NCBI GenBank assembly: GCA_011524575.1
Contig: WTKB01000213.1
Location: forward strand, 1-10,874
Reading direction: 5' to 3'
From: Aquimarina sp.
Lineage (GTDB): Bacteria; Bacteroidota; Bacteroidia; Flavobacteriales; Flavobacteriaceae
Length of the DNA: 10,874 nt
Shown: positions 1 to 6,919 of the stretch, piece by piece
How positions within the stretch are numbered: position 1 is the stretch's first letter
How the letters are laid out: the number at the start of each line of letters is the position of its first letter
The notes under the pieces: generated by a model
The model's database searches: none
What the model was told of the DNA's origin: nothing
Seen by the model: only the letters and a program-made list of their open reading frames with translations
Position numbers and translations under genes: made by a program

Positions 1-92
1 CTATGCTTGATTTTTATAATGCGTATAAAGAAAAAATACTTCAATTTATTTTATACCGATTTCAAAGATCAATTGGTATAAGATACAATTAA
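1..92 (+). CDS. possible 3' end of an upstream gene (partial, unidentified)
   Basis: A plus-strand frame is open from the window edge and stops at TAA 90-92. It gives about 29 residues ending RFQRSIGIRYN, rich in Lys, Phe, Tyr and Arg, with a gap of 64 bases to the next gene on the same strand. The composition and spacing fit the C-terminal tail of a real protein, but the stretch is too short to identify. A second frame is also open here, to TAA 79-81, so the reading frame is not certain. Genes for TPR/beta-barrel exopolysaccharide proteins often sit beside glycosyltransferases, which makes one a reasonable but untested guess. The ATG at 3-5 is probably internal. Confidence 0.3.
   Translation, partial: MLDFYNAYKEKILQFILYRFQRSIGIRYN
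51..81. repeat. 11-bp inverted repeat (imperfect hairpin)
   Basis: TTATACCGATT at 51-61 pairs with AATTGGTATAA at 71-81. One pair is a G-T wobble and the loop is 9 bases. No T-run follows on either strand, so it is not a standard terminator. If the partial gene ending at 92 is real, the structure lies inside its last codons and may be incidental. Confidence 0.35.
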
Positions 93-116
93 TATAGTTA
101 AATGACTAGTTCTTTG

Positions 117-139
117 TTCTGAATTAAGTATATTCAGAA
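117..139. promoter_or_regulatory. 8-bp perfect inverted repeat just upstream of the TPR/barrel gene
   Basis: TTCTGAAT at 117-124 and ATTCAGAA at 132-139 form a perfect inverted repeat around a 7-base spacer, ending 17 bases before the start codon at 157. The position suits an operator or a leader hairpin. No TAnnTTTG promoter element is seen in 93-156, so transcription may come from upstream. The function is inferred from symmetry and position only. Confidence 0.3.
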
Positions 140-156
140 ATAAATTTCCCATAGAT

Positions 157-2205
157 ATGATGCCTAGATTTTATACTATTTTGATCGTATTTGCTTTAAG
201 TATAAACGGATTTTCTCAAGATATGGAAAAGGGATTTTCTTTTCTGGAAACAGGTAAGTACCAGCAGGCGGAAGTTTTTTTTGAAGTGATTTTAGAAGAC
301 TATCCAGACCATAGAACCGCACGTTTGTGTTATGGTCGTGCTGTAGGACTCCATGGTAATACCCAAAAAGCGATTCGTTTATTTACAGATTTAGCGAAAG
401 ATTATCCTGATGATTTTGAAGTAAAATTAAATTACGGGGAATCTTTATTATGGAATAATGATTTTATAGCCGCTCAAATCTATTTTAAAAAGCTACTTCA
501 GGAAAATCCTAAAAGTTTCCCCGTACTTTTAAGTTATGCCAATACTTTATCGAATTTAAAAGATTATGAAAATGCGTTGATTTTTGTGGACAAGGCATTA
601 GAGATATTGCCCAGTAACCCCAATGCTTTAACCTCTAAAAAGTATATGTATTTAGGCTATGCCTATCAAAAACAACAACTACAAGATTACAGCAAGGTCG
701 AAGCACTTTTAAAAGAAAACTTAAGGTTGTTTCCTAGTGACAAAGACAGCTTAGTAAATTTGGCAAATTTGTATCTTATCATCAGTCAAATTGAAAAAGC
801 AAAATCGACTTATGAGTTACTAGCTCAAAACTCTGAAAATAAATCACTTTCACTAAATGGTCTTGCTTTAGTAGCGCATTTAAATGGACAAGAAAAAGAA
901 GCTCTAAAATTGAGTAGTCAGGCTTATGAAAGTTTGCCGCACAAAGATCAAGTCGTAACAAAACAAACTAACGAGCGTTACGTGCAAGCTTTAATCTGGA
1001 ATAAAAAATACAAAACGGCTAAGACAGTTATTACAAATTTAGCCAGCGAATACCCTAATCAAAATTGGGTTTTAGCCCTGCGTGCAACTTTGCACACGTA
1101 TATGGGTAATTTTAAAAAGAGTCTTGAAGGTTACCGTAGTATTTTAAGTGCCGATAGTACTTCTTTTGATGGCAATTTGGGAAAAGCGAATACCTTAAAA
1201 GCTTTAGGTAGGTATAATGCGTCATATGCTGCAGCTAGAAATACATTGTCTATTTTTAACAATCAAAAAGATGCTGTTAATTTTGTAAAGATACTAGATA
1301 AACAGTTTACGCCTTTTGTGGAAACCAAAACGACCTATAGTTTTGATAATGGAGATAATAAAGCCAAGATGTTCTTAGCAAACCTGAGCGTTCCCGTATC
1401 TACAAAGTTTACATTTAGTGGGGTTTATAGTCATAGAGATGCTACAAATAGTGTCATAAACAATTCGGCAGAAGCCAATAATATGTTACTGGGTTGTTCC
1501 TATTTAATTCGTCCAACCATCAATCTAAAAACAAGTATTGGGATTACAGATGTCAATGCACTACAAACCGATTACACGCAGTTTGTTACAGCTATTGAAT
1601 TTGCTATTAATTCATTTCAACTACAAAACTTAGATGTTGGTTTTAGACGCCAATGGCAAGATTTTAATGCTGATTTATTAGGGAAAGAAATTGCACAAAA
1701 CACGATATATACTAATTATAATCTCCGTACTAATTTTAATTTGGGATGGTACACGCAGTACCACTATACGTGGCAAAATGATGATAATCAATCACACCTA
1801 TTGTTTACCTCTTTGTATTATAACATTTTTGATAAACCTTTATTAAAAGCGGGCTTAAATTATCAATATATCACCTTTAAAGATCAAGTGCCATTTACTT
1901 ATTTCTCTCCAAAGCGTTTTGATGCCATTGAGGTGTTTGTGGATTTTGTAAAAAACCAAAAAGGCAACTGGTTCTATGACTTAAATATGGCTACAGGTAT
2001 GCAGTTTGTGAAAGATCAGGAAAAACAAAACACCTATAGATTTCAAGGAAACTTTGGTTATAAGATATCTAATAGGTTTGTGGCTAATTTGTACGGGCTA
2101 CATAGCAACATAGCCTCGACTACATCAGCAGGGTTTATTTACTCCGAAGTTGGCATCCGTTTGAAATGGGATTTGTTTAAAAAACCGATCTTTAGTACTC
2201 GTTAA
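157..2205 (+). CDS. TPR-repeat protein with C-terminal outer-membrane beta-barrel (exopolysaccharide export type)
   Basis: This 682-residue exported protein starts with a signal peptide (hydrophobic residues about 6-17, likely cleavage near GFSQ at 18-21). Residues about 22-370 form roughly ten TPR-like helical repeats of about 34 residues, with recurrent A/Y/P positions such as DYPDH, DYPDD and ENPKS. From about 380 to the end, alternating aromatic/polar strands indicate a beta-barrel. It contains YFSPKRF at 582-588, resembling the YxSPxRY-type motif in barrel domains of BcsC-like and YaiO-like proteins. Such proteins place a periplasmic TPR scaffold on an outer-membrane pore for polysaccharide secretion or modification. 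Two Met codons (157 and 160) are possible starts; both keep the signal peptide. The gene converges on the Hpt gene with only 14 bases between stops. The architecture is clear; the polysaccharide role is family inference, and the substrate is unknown. Confidence 0.8.
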   Translation: MMPRFYTILIVFALSINGFSQDMEKGFSFLETGKYQQAEVFFEVILEDYPDHRTARLCYGRAVGLHGNTQKAIRLFTDLAKDYPDDFEVKLNYGESLLWNNDFIAAQIYFKKLLQENPKSFPVLLSYANTLSNLKDYENALIFVDKALEILPSNPNALTSKKYMYLGYAYQKQQLQDYSKVEALLKENLRLFPSDKDSLVNLANLYLIISQIEKAKSTYELLAQNSENKSLSLNGLALVAHLNGQEKEALKLSSQAYESLPHKDQVVTKQTNERYVQALIWNKKYKTAKTVITNLASEYPNQNWVLALRATLHTYMGNFKKSLEGYRSILSADSTSFDGNLGKANTLKALGRYNASYAAARNTLSIFNNQKDAVNFVKILDKQFTPFVETKTTYSFDNGDNKAKMFLANLSVPVSTKFTFSGVYSHRDATNSVINNSAEANNMLLGCSYLIRPTINLKTSIGITDVNALQTDYTQFVTAIEFAINSFQLQNLDVGFRRQWQDFNADLLGKEIAQNTIYTNYNLRTNFNLGWYTQYHYTWQNDDNQSHLLFTSLYYNIFDKPLLKAGLNYQYITFKDQVPFTYFSPKRFDAIEVFVDFVKNQKGNWFYDLNMATGMQFVKDQEKQNTYRFQGNFGYKISNRFVANLYGLHSNIASTTSAGFIYSEVGIRLKWDLFKKPIFSTR

Positions 2206-2219
2206 CTAATATAATATTC

Positions 2220-2537
2220 TTATAAAGTCTCTAGGTAGCCAGTTATAGTATCTAAAATGGCTTCAAAGGCGTCTTTTTTATCCATGTTTCCTTCGAGTAA
2301 GTCTTGTTCATAGCTATGGGCTACTTCATAACTTTTTTCAAGACTCAGAATACTAATTTTATGTTTGAGTTTGTGTACGCTATCAGCGGCTAAATTATAT
2401 TTTTTAGCATGGTAATTCTCAAAATAGAGCTGCTTCTCCTCAGGAAATTCTTTCTTAATAACAGCGATTAGTTTTTGTTTAAAAGCGTTATCACCACCCG
2501 ATAAGTTATTTATATAATTTTGATTCGGTTGTTCCAT
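2220..2537 (-). CDS. stand-alone Hpt (histidine phosphotransfer) protein
   Basis: This 105-residue all-helical protein is the size of a single Hpt domain. The phospho-acceptor motif HKLKHKIS places the active histidine at His55, followed by the conserved Leu-Lys; the usual small residue after Lys is His59 here. Hpt proteins shuttle phosphate between REC domains and have no catalytic activity of their own. It is the last gene of the four-gene minus-strand operon, and its first 32 bases overlap the 3' end of the kinase gene in another frame, which suggests translational coupling. The next in-frame Met is residue 85, beyond the active His, so the start at 2537 is well supported. The kinase is not a hybrid, so the expected partner is the separate REC protein of the same operon, plus possible REC proteins elsewhere. 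The domain call is strong; the partners are inferred. Confidence 0.85.
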   Translation of the reverse strand: MEQPNQNYINNLSGGDNAFKQKLIAVIKKEFPEEKQLYFENYHAKKYNLAADSVHKLKHKISILSLEKSYEVAHSYEQDLLEGNMDKKDAFEAILDTITGYLETL

Positions 2538-4239
2538 TTGTGATTTTTTTTAGTGTAAAATAAAAGATAGTTCCTATGTTTATTTCAGATTCCAACCATA
2601 TTTTTCCTTGATATAACTCTACTATTTTTTTTACAATGGATAATCCTATACCAGAGGATTTAGGATTGTTATCTAATTTCTCAAAGGTTTCAAAAATTTT
2701 CTTATAATATTTTTCTTCAATTCCTTTCCCGTTATCTTTGATGTAAAATTGCCAATACTCTTTTTGATCTTCTACACCTATTTCTATGGATCCTTGGGTC
2801 TTGTCGTTATATTTTATGGCGTTACCAATTAAATTTTGAAATAGTTGCTGAAGTTTTGTGCGATCTCCTTTAAAAATAGGTAACACATTTTTTAATTCGA
2901 TCTTTATATGTTTAGGTATATAAATGATGGTAAGCAGTTCTTTTACGAGGTGATCTAAGTTAATAGCTATCTTTTCTGAGGTATCTGCCCCAATGCTAGA
3001 GTAATTTAGAATATCTGTGATTAAAAGTTCCATTTTTTCTAAGGTAGTTTCTATAAGTCCAAAGTTTTGAAGACTCCCCTCGCTTAATTGTTCTTTATTG
3101 TCTTCTTTAATAAAGCTGGTTAATGCATAAATACTCCTTAGGGGTGATTTTAAGTCGTGAGATACAATGTGTGCATATTCTTTTAATTCATCATTGCTTC
3201 TTTCAAGTTCTTTGAGTAGCCTTTTATTTTTGTTTTCAGCTTTTTCTCGTGCCCTGATATTAATGGCACTTTTTAGTTGCATAGCTACTAAACTTGCGAT
3301 ATTTTCTATAGTTTTTAATTGCGATTTGGTATAATAATTTTTTTGATCGTGCTCAGAATCTATTAAACCAATCACTTCTCCTTCGTTTAAAATAGGTACT
3401 ACAATTTCTGAAAGTCGCACCTTTCTATTTTTAATATAGTCCTTGTCTAAAGAGGTGTCTGCTACAATCTCAGCAATACCTGTTCGTACGACTCTACCTG
3501 TAATTCCTTTTTCAATTGGAAAGATAGCTTTGTCTATAATTTGTTTTTTTTCATTTAATTTTTGACCAAAGGCAGCAATCTGTTCTATGGTCTGATCCTG
3601 TTTATTGATAATGTAAATTATGCAATGTTCTGTGCCTAGATATTGCGCAATAATACCAGTTAGTTTTGTGGCAATTTGATAGATGTCTATTTTTCCAAGA
3701 ATAGATTTTGCAACTCTATTAATTAAGTTAATAATAAAAGCTTTTTCTCTTTCTTTGGTAATATCTCGAACAATTCCTTGCGCAGCAATAGGTTTTTGAT
3801 TTTTATCATAAACCATACTGGCATTAATGCTCACCCATTTTACTTCTTTCGATTTTGTGTAAATACGTACTTCGAAATTTTTGAAAAATCCTTTAGTTTG
3901 GAGTTTTGAAAAAGAAGCTATTGTATATTTAAAATCTTCTTTAGCAATTAAACGGAGAACGTTTAATTCGTTTTTATTGATGTCATAGCCTAAAAGATGT
4001 ATGGCAGCATCATTAAATTTAAGAATATTTCCTTTAATATCAATTACTACATAAGCATCGATAATATTTTCGAAAACCCCTTGAAGTTGCGAAGATTTTT
4101 CGTCTAGTAGCTGTTCTAACTTTAAAGAGGTTTGATAAAGAACTCTTGATTTATCTTCTAAAATGCGCTCTGCTGCTTTTCTAGCTTCTTTTTCTCTGTG
4201 CAACGCACGTTTTAGCAGCTCAATTTGTTTGTTATCCAT
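2506..4239 (-). CDS. PAS-GAF sensor histidine kinase, H-NOX-associated
   Basis: This 577-residue soluble kinase has no membrane segment. In order: a charged N-terminal coiled coil (about 1-52); a PAS domain (about 55-163, ending GIVRDITKERE); a GAF domain (about 170-325); a coiled linker; a HisKA dimerisation domain with H-box VSHDLKSPLR (phospho-His361); and a HATPase domain with N-box NLIGNAIKY (Asn473), G1 box DNGKGI (502-507), F-box FETF (516-519) and G2 box GIGLS (530-534). All catalytic motifs are intact, and there is no receiver domain. Its start overlaps the H-NOX stop by 8 bases (ATGGATAA) and its end overlaps the Hpt gene by 32. Kinases encoded beside H-NOX are usually inhibited by the NO-bound sensor. 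Here PAS and GAF could add a second input such as redox state, a nucleotide or another ligand. It is functionally comparable to HnoK, but larger. Confidence 0.92.
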   Translation of the reverse strand: MDNKQIELLKRALHREKEARKAAERILEDKSRVLYQTSLKLEQLLDEKSSQLQGVFENIIDAYVVIDIKGNILKFNDAAIHLLGYDINKNELNVLRLIAKEDFKYTIASFSKLQTKGFFKNFEVRIYTKSKEVKWVSINASMVYDKNQKPIAAQGIVRDITKEREKAFIINLINRVAKSILGKIDIYQIATKLTGIIAQYLGTEHCIIYIINKQDQTIEQIAAFGQKLNEKKQIIDKAIFPIEKGITGRVVRTGIAEIVADTSLDKDYIKNRKVRLSEIVVPILNEGEVIGLIDSEHDQKNYYTKSQLKTIENIASLVAMQLKSAINIRAREKAENKNKRLLKELERSNDELKEYAHIVSHDLKSPLRSIYALTSFIKEDNKEQLSEGSLQNFGLIETTLEKMELLITDILNYSSIGADTSEKIAINLDHLVKELLTIIYIPKHIKIELKNVLPIFKGDRTKLQQLFQNLIGNAIKYNDKTQGSIEIGVEDQKEYWQFYIKDNGKGIEEKYYKKIFETFEKLDNNPKSSGIGLSIVKKIVELYQGKIWLESEINIGTIFYFTLKKITNGTTESKLYK

Positions 4240-4777
4240 TAATTTTATTAATGATAAATTTGACTTCGGTGCCGTCGTCTTTAATGTTCTTTAAATCAAT
4301 GGTTGCGGTGCTGTTAAAATGTTCAAAGGTTTTATTCATTAAGCCTAATCCAAAGTGATGCATGGCTCTACTTGATCGATACACCATAATTAGTGAGTCT
4401 TCTGTTTTATCTATGACTTCAAAAGTGGGAAGCTCCGCATCTGGATAAATTTTTCTTACTTCTACATGTATGTGATTTTCTATAGAAGAAATCATTTCTA
4501 TAGGATCGTTATAAGTGGCTAAAAGCCCAGGATAACTTTTTTCGATAGTACTAAAAAAATGTTCACCATAGGTTAAGAGTAAATTGTTTATAGATATTTC
4601 TGTTAGAGCACTCAGGTGTTGTAATAGTTGTAACATCTCAGAAAAACTATAGGTACCTACTGCTGTATAAATACCGCTAGATTCTAAATTAGAATTCGTT
4701 ATAATAGTATCCACCATTTCTAAACCAAATTTATCTTCAACCAATTCTAAAAATTCTGTAAAAACTATACCTTTCAT
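4232..4777 (-). CDS. hnoX: H-NOX (heme-nitric oxide/oxygen binding) sensor protein
   Basis: The 181 residues match a stand-alone bacterial H-NOX domain. The N-terminus MKGIVF and FG at 17-18 are typical. The heme-ligand region reads HIHVEVRK; by alignment His104 is the proximal ligand (His102 is close by). The YxSxR heme-propionate motif is Tyr133, Ser135, Arg137. Pro117, 13 residues after His104, matches the conserved proline that distorts the heme. The distal tyrosine of the O2-binding Thermoanaerobacter protein aligns with Phe142, and two other distal positions with Phe9 and Phe74, so the pocket is apolar and expected to favour NO over O2. The protein is cytoplasmic. The gene starts immediately after the REC stop (TAAATG, no gap) and overlaps the kinase start by 8 bases. 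The family call is very secure; ligand choice is inferred from residues. Confidence 0.95.
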   Translation of the reverse strand: MKGIVFTEFLELVEDKFGLEMVDTIITNSNLESSGIYTAVGTYSFSEMLQLLQHLSALTEISINNLLLTYGEHFFSTIEKSYPGLLATYNDPIEMISSIENHIHVEVRKIYPDAELPTFEVIDKTEDSLIMVYRSSRAMHHFGLGLMNKTFEHFNSTATIDLKNIKDDGTEVKFIINKING

Positions 4778-5191
4778 TTAAACGCTTATTAGTTCATTAA
4801 TACTCCAATATGCTAGTACTTTCTCGATTTTAATAACATAATCCTCATATTTCAAGGGTTTTGTGATGTATCCGCTAACTCCTGTTTTATAACACTCTAA
4901 TAAGTCTTTTTGATGGTTAGATGTCGTTAGAATTATTGTTGGAATATGCATTAATTGCTCGTCGTTTCTTAGGATATTTAAAAATTCAATGCCATTCATC
5001 TTTGTCATATTTAAATCTAATAAAATAATGTCAGGCAAATGCTCTTTTTGTCGTAAAATCGTTAAAGCTTCTTCACCATTATTGGCTTCAATGATTTTAT
5101 GATTTAAGTTCAAGGATGAAATCGTTCTATTCAATTTCATGATTTCAATCATGTCATCTTCTACAAGAAGGATGTTAAGTTTTCGAGTCAT
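4778..5191 (-). CDS. single-domain response regulator (CheY/Rcp1-like REC protein)
   Basis: These 137 residues make up one receiver domain and nothing else. The acidic pocket is Glu11-Asp12-Asp13, the phospho-acceptor is Asp59 in LLDLNM, the switch Thr is Thr89 in ILTTS, and the conserved Lys is Lys111 in TKP. All are intact, so it should be phosphorylatable. There is no DNA-binding, cyclase, EAL or HD-GYP output domain. It must act by protein contact or as a phosphate shuttle to the Hpt protein encoded at the end of the operon. It is the first gene of the minus-strand operon, read from the divergent spacer 5192-5519, and abuts the H-NOX gene with no gap. The HnoD-type regulators known from other H-NOX systems are degenerate; this one keeps its Asp. 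Confidence 0.92.
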   Translation of the reverse strand: MTRKLNILLVEDDMIEIMKLNRTISSLNLNHKIIEANNGEEALTILRQKEHLPDIILLDLNMTKMNGIEFLNILRNDEQLMHIPTIILTTSNHQKDLLECYKTGVSGYITKPLKYEDYVIKIEKVLAYWSINELISV

Positions 5192-5475
5192 TCATTTTTA
5201 TTAATGAGGTTTCTATTAAAAATATTTAAATTTACAAAAAATAACAATTTTATAGTTATAAAATTTGTTTAGAATTAGCAAAGTGTATAGAGTTTTTTGT
5301 AGAGTAATTGATATCTTTGAAGGTTTTAGTTATAGGCCTAAAAAAGAGAGATTTTCTTTTTTAATAGTACATAGATTCCGTCTAAAACAGGTATAATTAT
5401 GTCTATTAACAATTTGCATTTATAATTTTATGTAAATTATTTGTCTTAATCGTATTTTTTTTGGAATTTAATACG

Positions 5476-5483
5476 TAATTTTG
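5476..5483 (+). promoter_or_regulatory. candidate flavobacterial -7 promoter element for atpB
   Basis: TAATTTTG matches the Bacteroidota housekeeping -7 consensus TAnnTTTG. It lies 36 bases before the atpB start codon, giving a leader of roughly 30 bases. The expected -33 TTG at a 17-23 base spacing is absent; the nearest TTG, at 5461-5463, is only 12 bases upstream. The call therefore rests on the -7 match and position. Confidence 0.4.
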
Positions 5484-5493
5484 CAGCCAATTT

Positions 5494-5503
5494 ATTGATC
5501 AAT
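5494..5503. promoter_or_regulatory. 10-bp perfect palindrome in the atpB leader
   Basis: ATTGATCAAT is a perfect palindrome lying between the candidate -7 element and the atpB start. It could be a repressor site or have no function. In AT-rich DNA such palindromes arise by chance, so confidence in a role is low. Confidence 0.2.
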
Positions 5504-5519
5504 CTCATAGTTCACTGAT

Positions 5520-6671
5520 ATGAATTTGGTAAAGTATTTAGCTGTAGTAGCAGTAATGTTCTTTTCTTTTAATTTTGCATTTGCAAAACCAATAGCTACT
5601 TCTTCAAGTCAGCCTGTAGCACATGATGTGCATCATGGTGGTCAATCAGAATCTCATGGAGGTATGGTTGATACTAAGCATGAAATAGATGCTTACAAGG
5701 AGCATCACCTTGCGGACTCTCATGATTTTCATTTGTTTTCTTATGGTAAAGAGGAGCGTAAACATATTGGTTTCTCTCTTCCTGTGATAGTTTGGACAAC
5801 TCAAGGTTTAAAAACCTTTATGTCATCTGCTTTTCATCATAACGATGACGGAACTTATGTTTATAGTCATGATGGTGTTAAATTGGTAAAGTTGCATAGT
5901 AAAATATACGAATTAAATTCTGGAGCTACGCATCTTTCATTTGATGCAGATCATCATCCAATAAACGCCTCTAAAGTTCTTGATTTTTCTATTACTAAAA
6001 GTGTTGTAGGTATGCTTTTAGCTGGTTTACTTATGATTCTAGGATTTGGTTCTTTAGCAAAAGGTTATAAAAAAGGGGCTATACCTACTGGTATTGGTCG
6101 TGTTTTAGAGCCATTAGTTATTTTTGTTCGTGATGAAATAGCAAGACCAAATATCGGAGAGAAAAAATACCGTAAGTTTATGGCTTTTTTGCTAACGGTG
6201 TTTTTCTTTATTTGGGTGCTTAATTTACTTGGTTTGACTCCGCTAGGATTTAATGTTACAGGTAATATTGCAGTGACAGTATGTTTAGCATTGTTTACGT
6301 TTTTTATTACGGCATTTAGTGCAAATAAAGATTATTGGAAACATATTTTTTGGATGCCAGGTGTACCTGTTCTTATGAAAATTGTTTTAATGCCTATCGA
6401 AGTTTTAGGTATGTTTACTAAGCCATTTTCATTACTTATTCGTTTGTTTGCTAACATTACTGCGGGTCATGCTGTAGTTATGGGGCTTATAGCAGTGGGT
6501 TATACGGCAAGAGAAGCTTTAGGTATTCCAGGTGGTTTTGGAGTGTCTTTTTTATTGACACTTTTTATAACTTTAATTGAATTGCTTGTTGCATTTTTGC
6601 AAGCGTTTATATTTACAATGTTGTCGTCGCTTTTTATTGGAATGGCAGTAGAGGAGCATGATCATCATTAA
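5520..6671 (+). CDS. atpB: ATP synthase F0 subunit a, with signal peptide and His-rich extension
   Basis: Subunit a forms the proton half-channels beside the c-ring. This 383-residue version is over 100 residues longer than the E. coli protein (271). Residues 1-22 are a signal peptide ending AFA. Residues 24-155 form an extracytoplasmic region with about 17 His, several in the HHGG/SHGG style. The membrane core starts near 160. The essential arginine is Arg308 in LLIRLFANITAGH. His317 and Glu354 occupy the places of E. coli Glu219 and His245, a reciprocal swap also known from mitochondria. Gln361 (LQAFIF) is conserved, and the protein ends EEHDHH. It is the first gene of the atp operon, 41 bases before atpE. 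The long exported N-terminus is a known trait of Bacteroidota; its function is unclear and metal or proton binding is only a guess. Confidence 0.97.
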   Translation: MNLVKYLAVVAVMFFSFNFAFAKPIATSSSQPVAHDVHHGGQSESHGGMVDTKHEIDAYKEHHLADSHDFHLFSYGKEERKHIGFSLPVIVWTTQGLKTFMSSAFHHNDDGTYVYSHDGVKLVKLHSKIYELNSGATHLSFDADHHPINASKVLDFSITKSVVGMLLAGLLMILGFGSLAKGYKKGAIPTGIGRVLEPLVIFVRDEIARPNIGEKKYRKFMAFLLTVFFFIWVLNLLGLTPLGFNVTGNIAVTVCLALFTFFITAFSANKDYWKHIFWMPGVPVLMKIVLMPIEVLGMFTKPFSLLIRLFANITAGHAVVMGLIAVGYTAREALGIPGGFGVSFLLTLFITLIELLVAFLQAFIFTMLSSLFIGMAVEEHDHH

Positions 6672-6712
6672 TTATTGTATTTGAATTTGTTTAATTATTT
6701 ATATATTTTATC

Positions 6713-6907
6713 ATGACAATTCCAAGTTTAGTAGGTGCAGGAATAATCGTAATCGGAGGTGGATTAGGATTAGGAAAAATTGGTGGTTCAGCAATGGACG
6801 CAATCGCACGCCAGCCAGAGGCTGCAGGTAAAATCCAAACTGCAATGATTATCATTGGAGCACTTTTAGAAGGATTAGCATTTGGTGCTTTAATTCTTGG
6901 GAAGTAA
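6713..6907 (+). CDS. atpE: ATP synthase F0 subunit c (proteolipid ring)
   Basis: This 64-residue hairpin of two membrane helices (about 5-28 and 42-62) forms the rotating c-ring. The glycine repeat GxGxGxG at 15-21 packs neighbouring helix 1 segments. The polar loop RQPE (33-36) contacts gamma and epsilon. The ion-binding carboxylate is Glu53 in LLEGLAFG. The residues around Glu53 do not show the Gln/Ser/Thr pattern of Na+-binding rings, so proton coupling is expected. It is shorter than E. coli c (79) but normal for this phylum. Subunit c is needed in many copies per complex, and the gene is followed directly by a strong hairpin (6920-6956), which may raise its mRNA level relative to downstream genes. 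Confidence 0.97.
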   Translation: MTIPSLVGAGIIVIGGGLGLGKIGGSAMDAIARQPEAAGKIQTAMIIIGALLEGLAFGALILGK

Positions 6908-6919
6908 TTTTACAAAATT

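Larger units (their letters stand above)
5192..5519. promoter_or_regulatory. divergent AT-rich spacer between the NO-signalling operon and the atp operon
   Basis: These 328 bases separate two divergent operons and hold no credible gene: stops are frequent in all frames. The spacer must carry the promoter of the minus-strand operon and probably that of atpB. Toward the minus strand, two near matches to the flavobacterial -7 element have one extra base (TATTTTTTG, complement of 5235-5243; TACACTTTG, complement of 5279-5287), neither with a proper -33 TTG. An A/T-only hairpin-like stretch (AAAAAAGA 5340-5347 against TCTTTTTT 5355-5362) and the 8-bp palindrome TAGGCCTA (5333-5340) lie mid-spacer. 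No FNR/DNR-type TTGAT-N4-ATCAA box was found. Confidence 0.5.

Noticed and set aside
5235..5287. Two near matches to the flavobacterial -7 element reading toward the response regulator gene
   Set aside because: Each has three bases between TA and TTTG instead of two, and neither has a -33 TTG at 17-23 bases. They are described in the spacer entry but not called promoters.
5382..5387. TATAAT, a perfect E. coli-type -10 box in the divergent spacer
   Set aside because: Bacteroidota housekeeping sigma factors use TTG/TAnnTTTG, and TATAAT occurs again at 5421-5426 by base composition alone.
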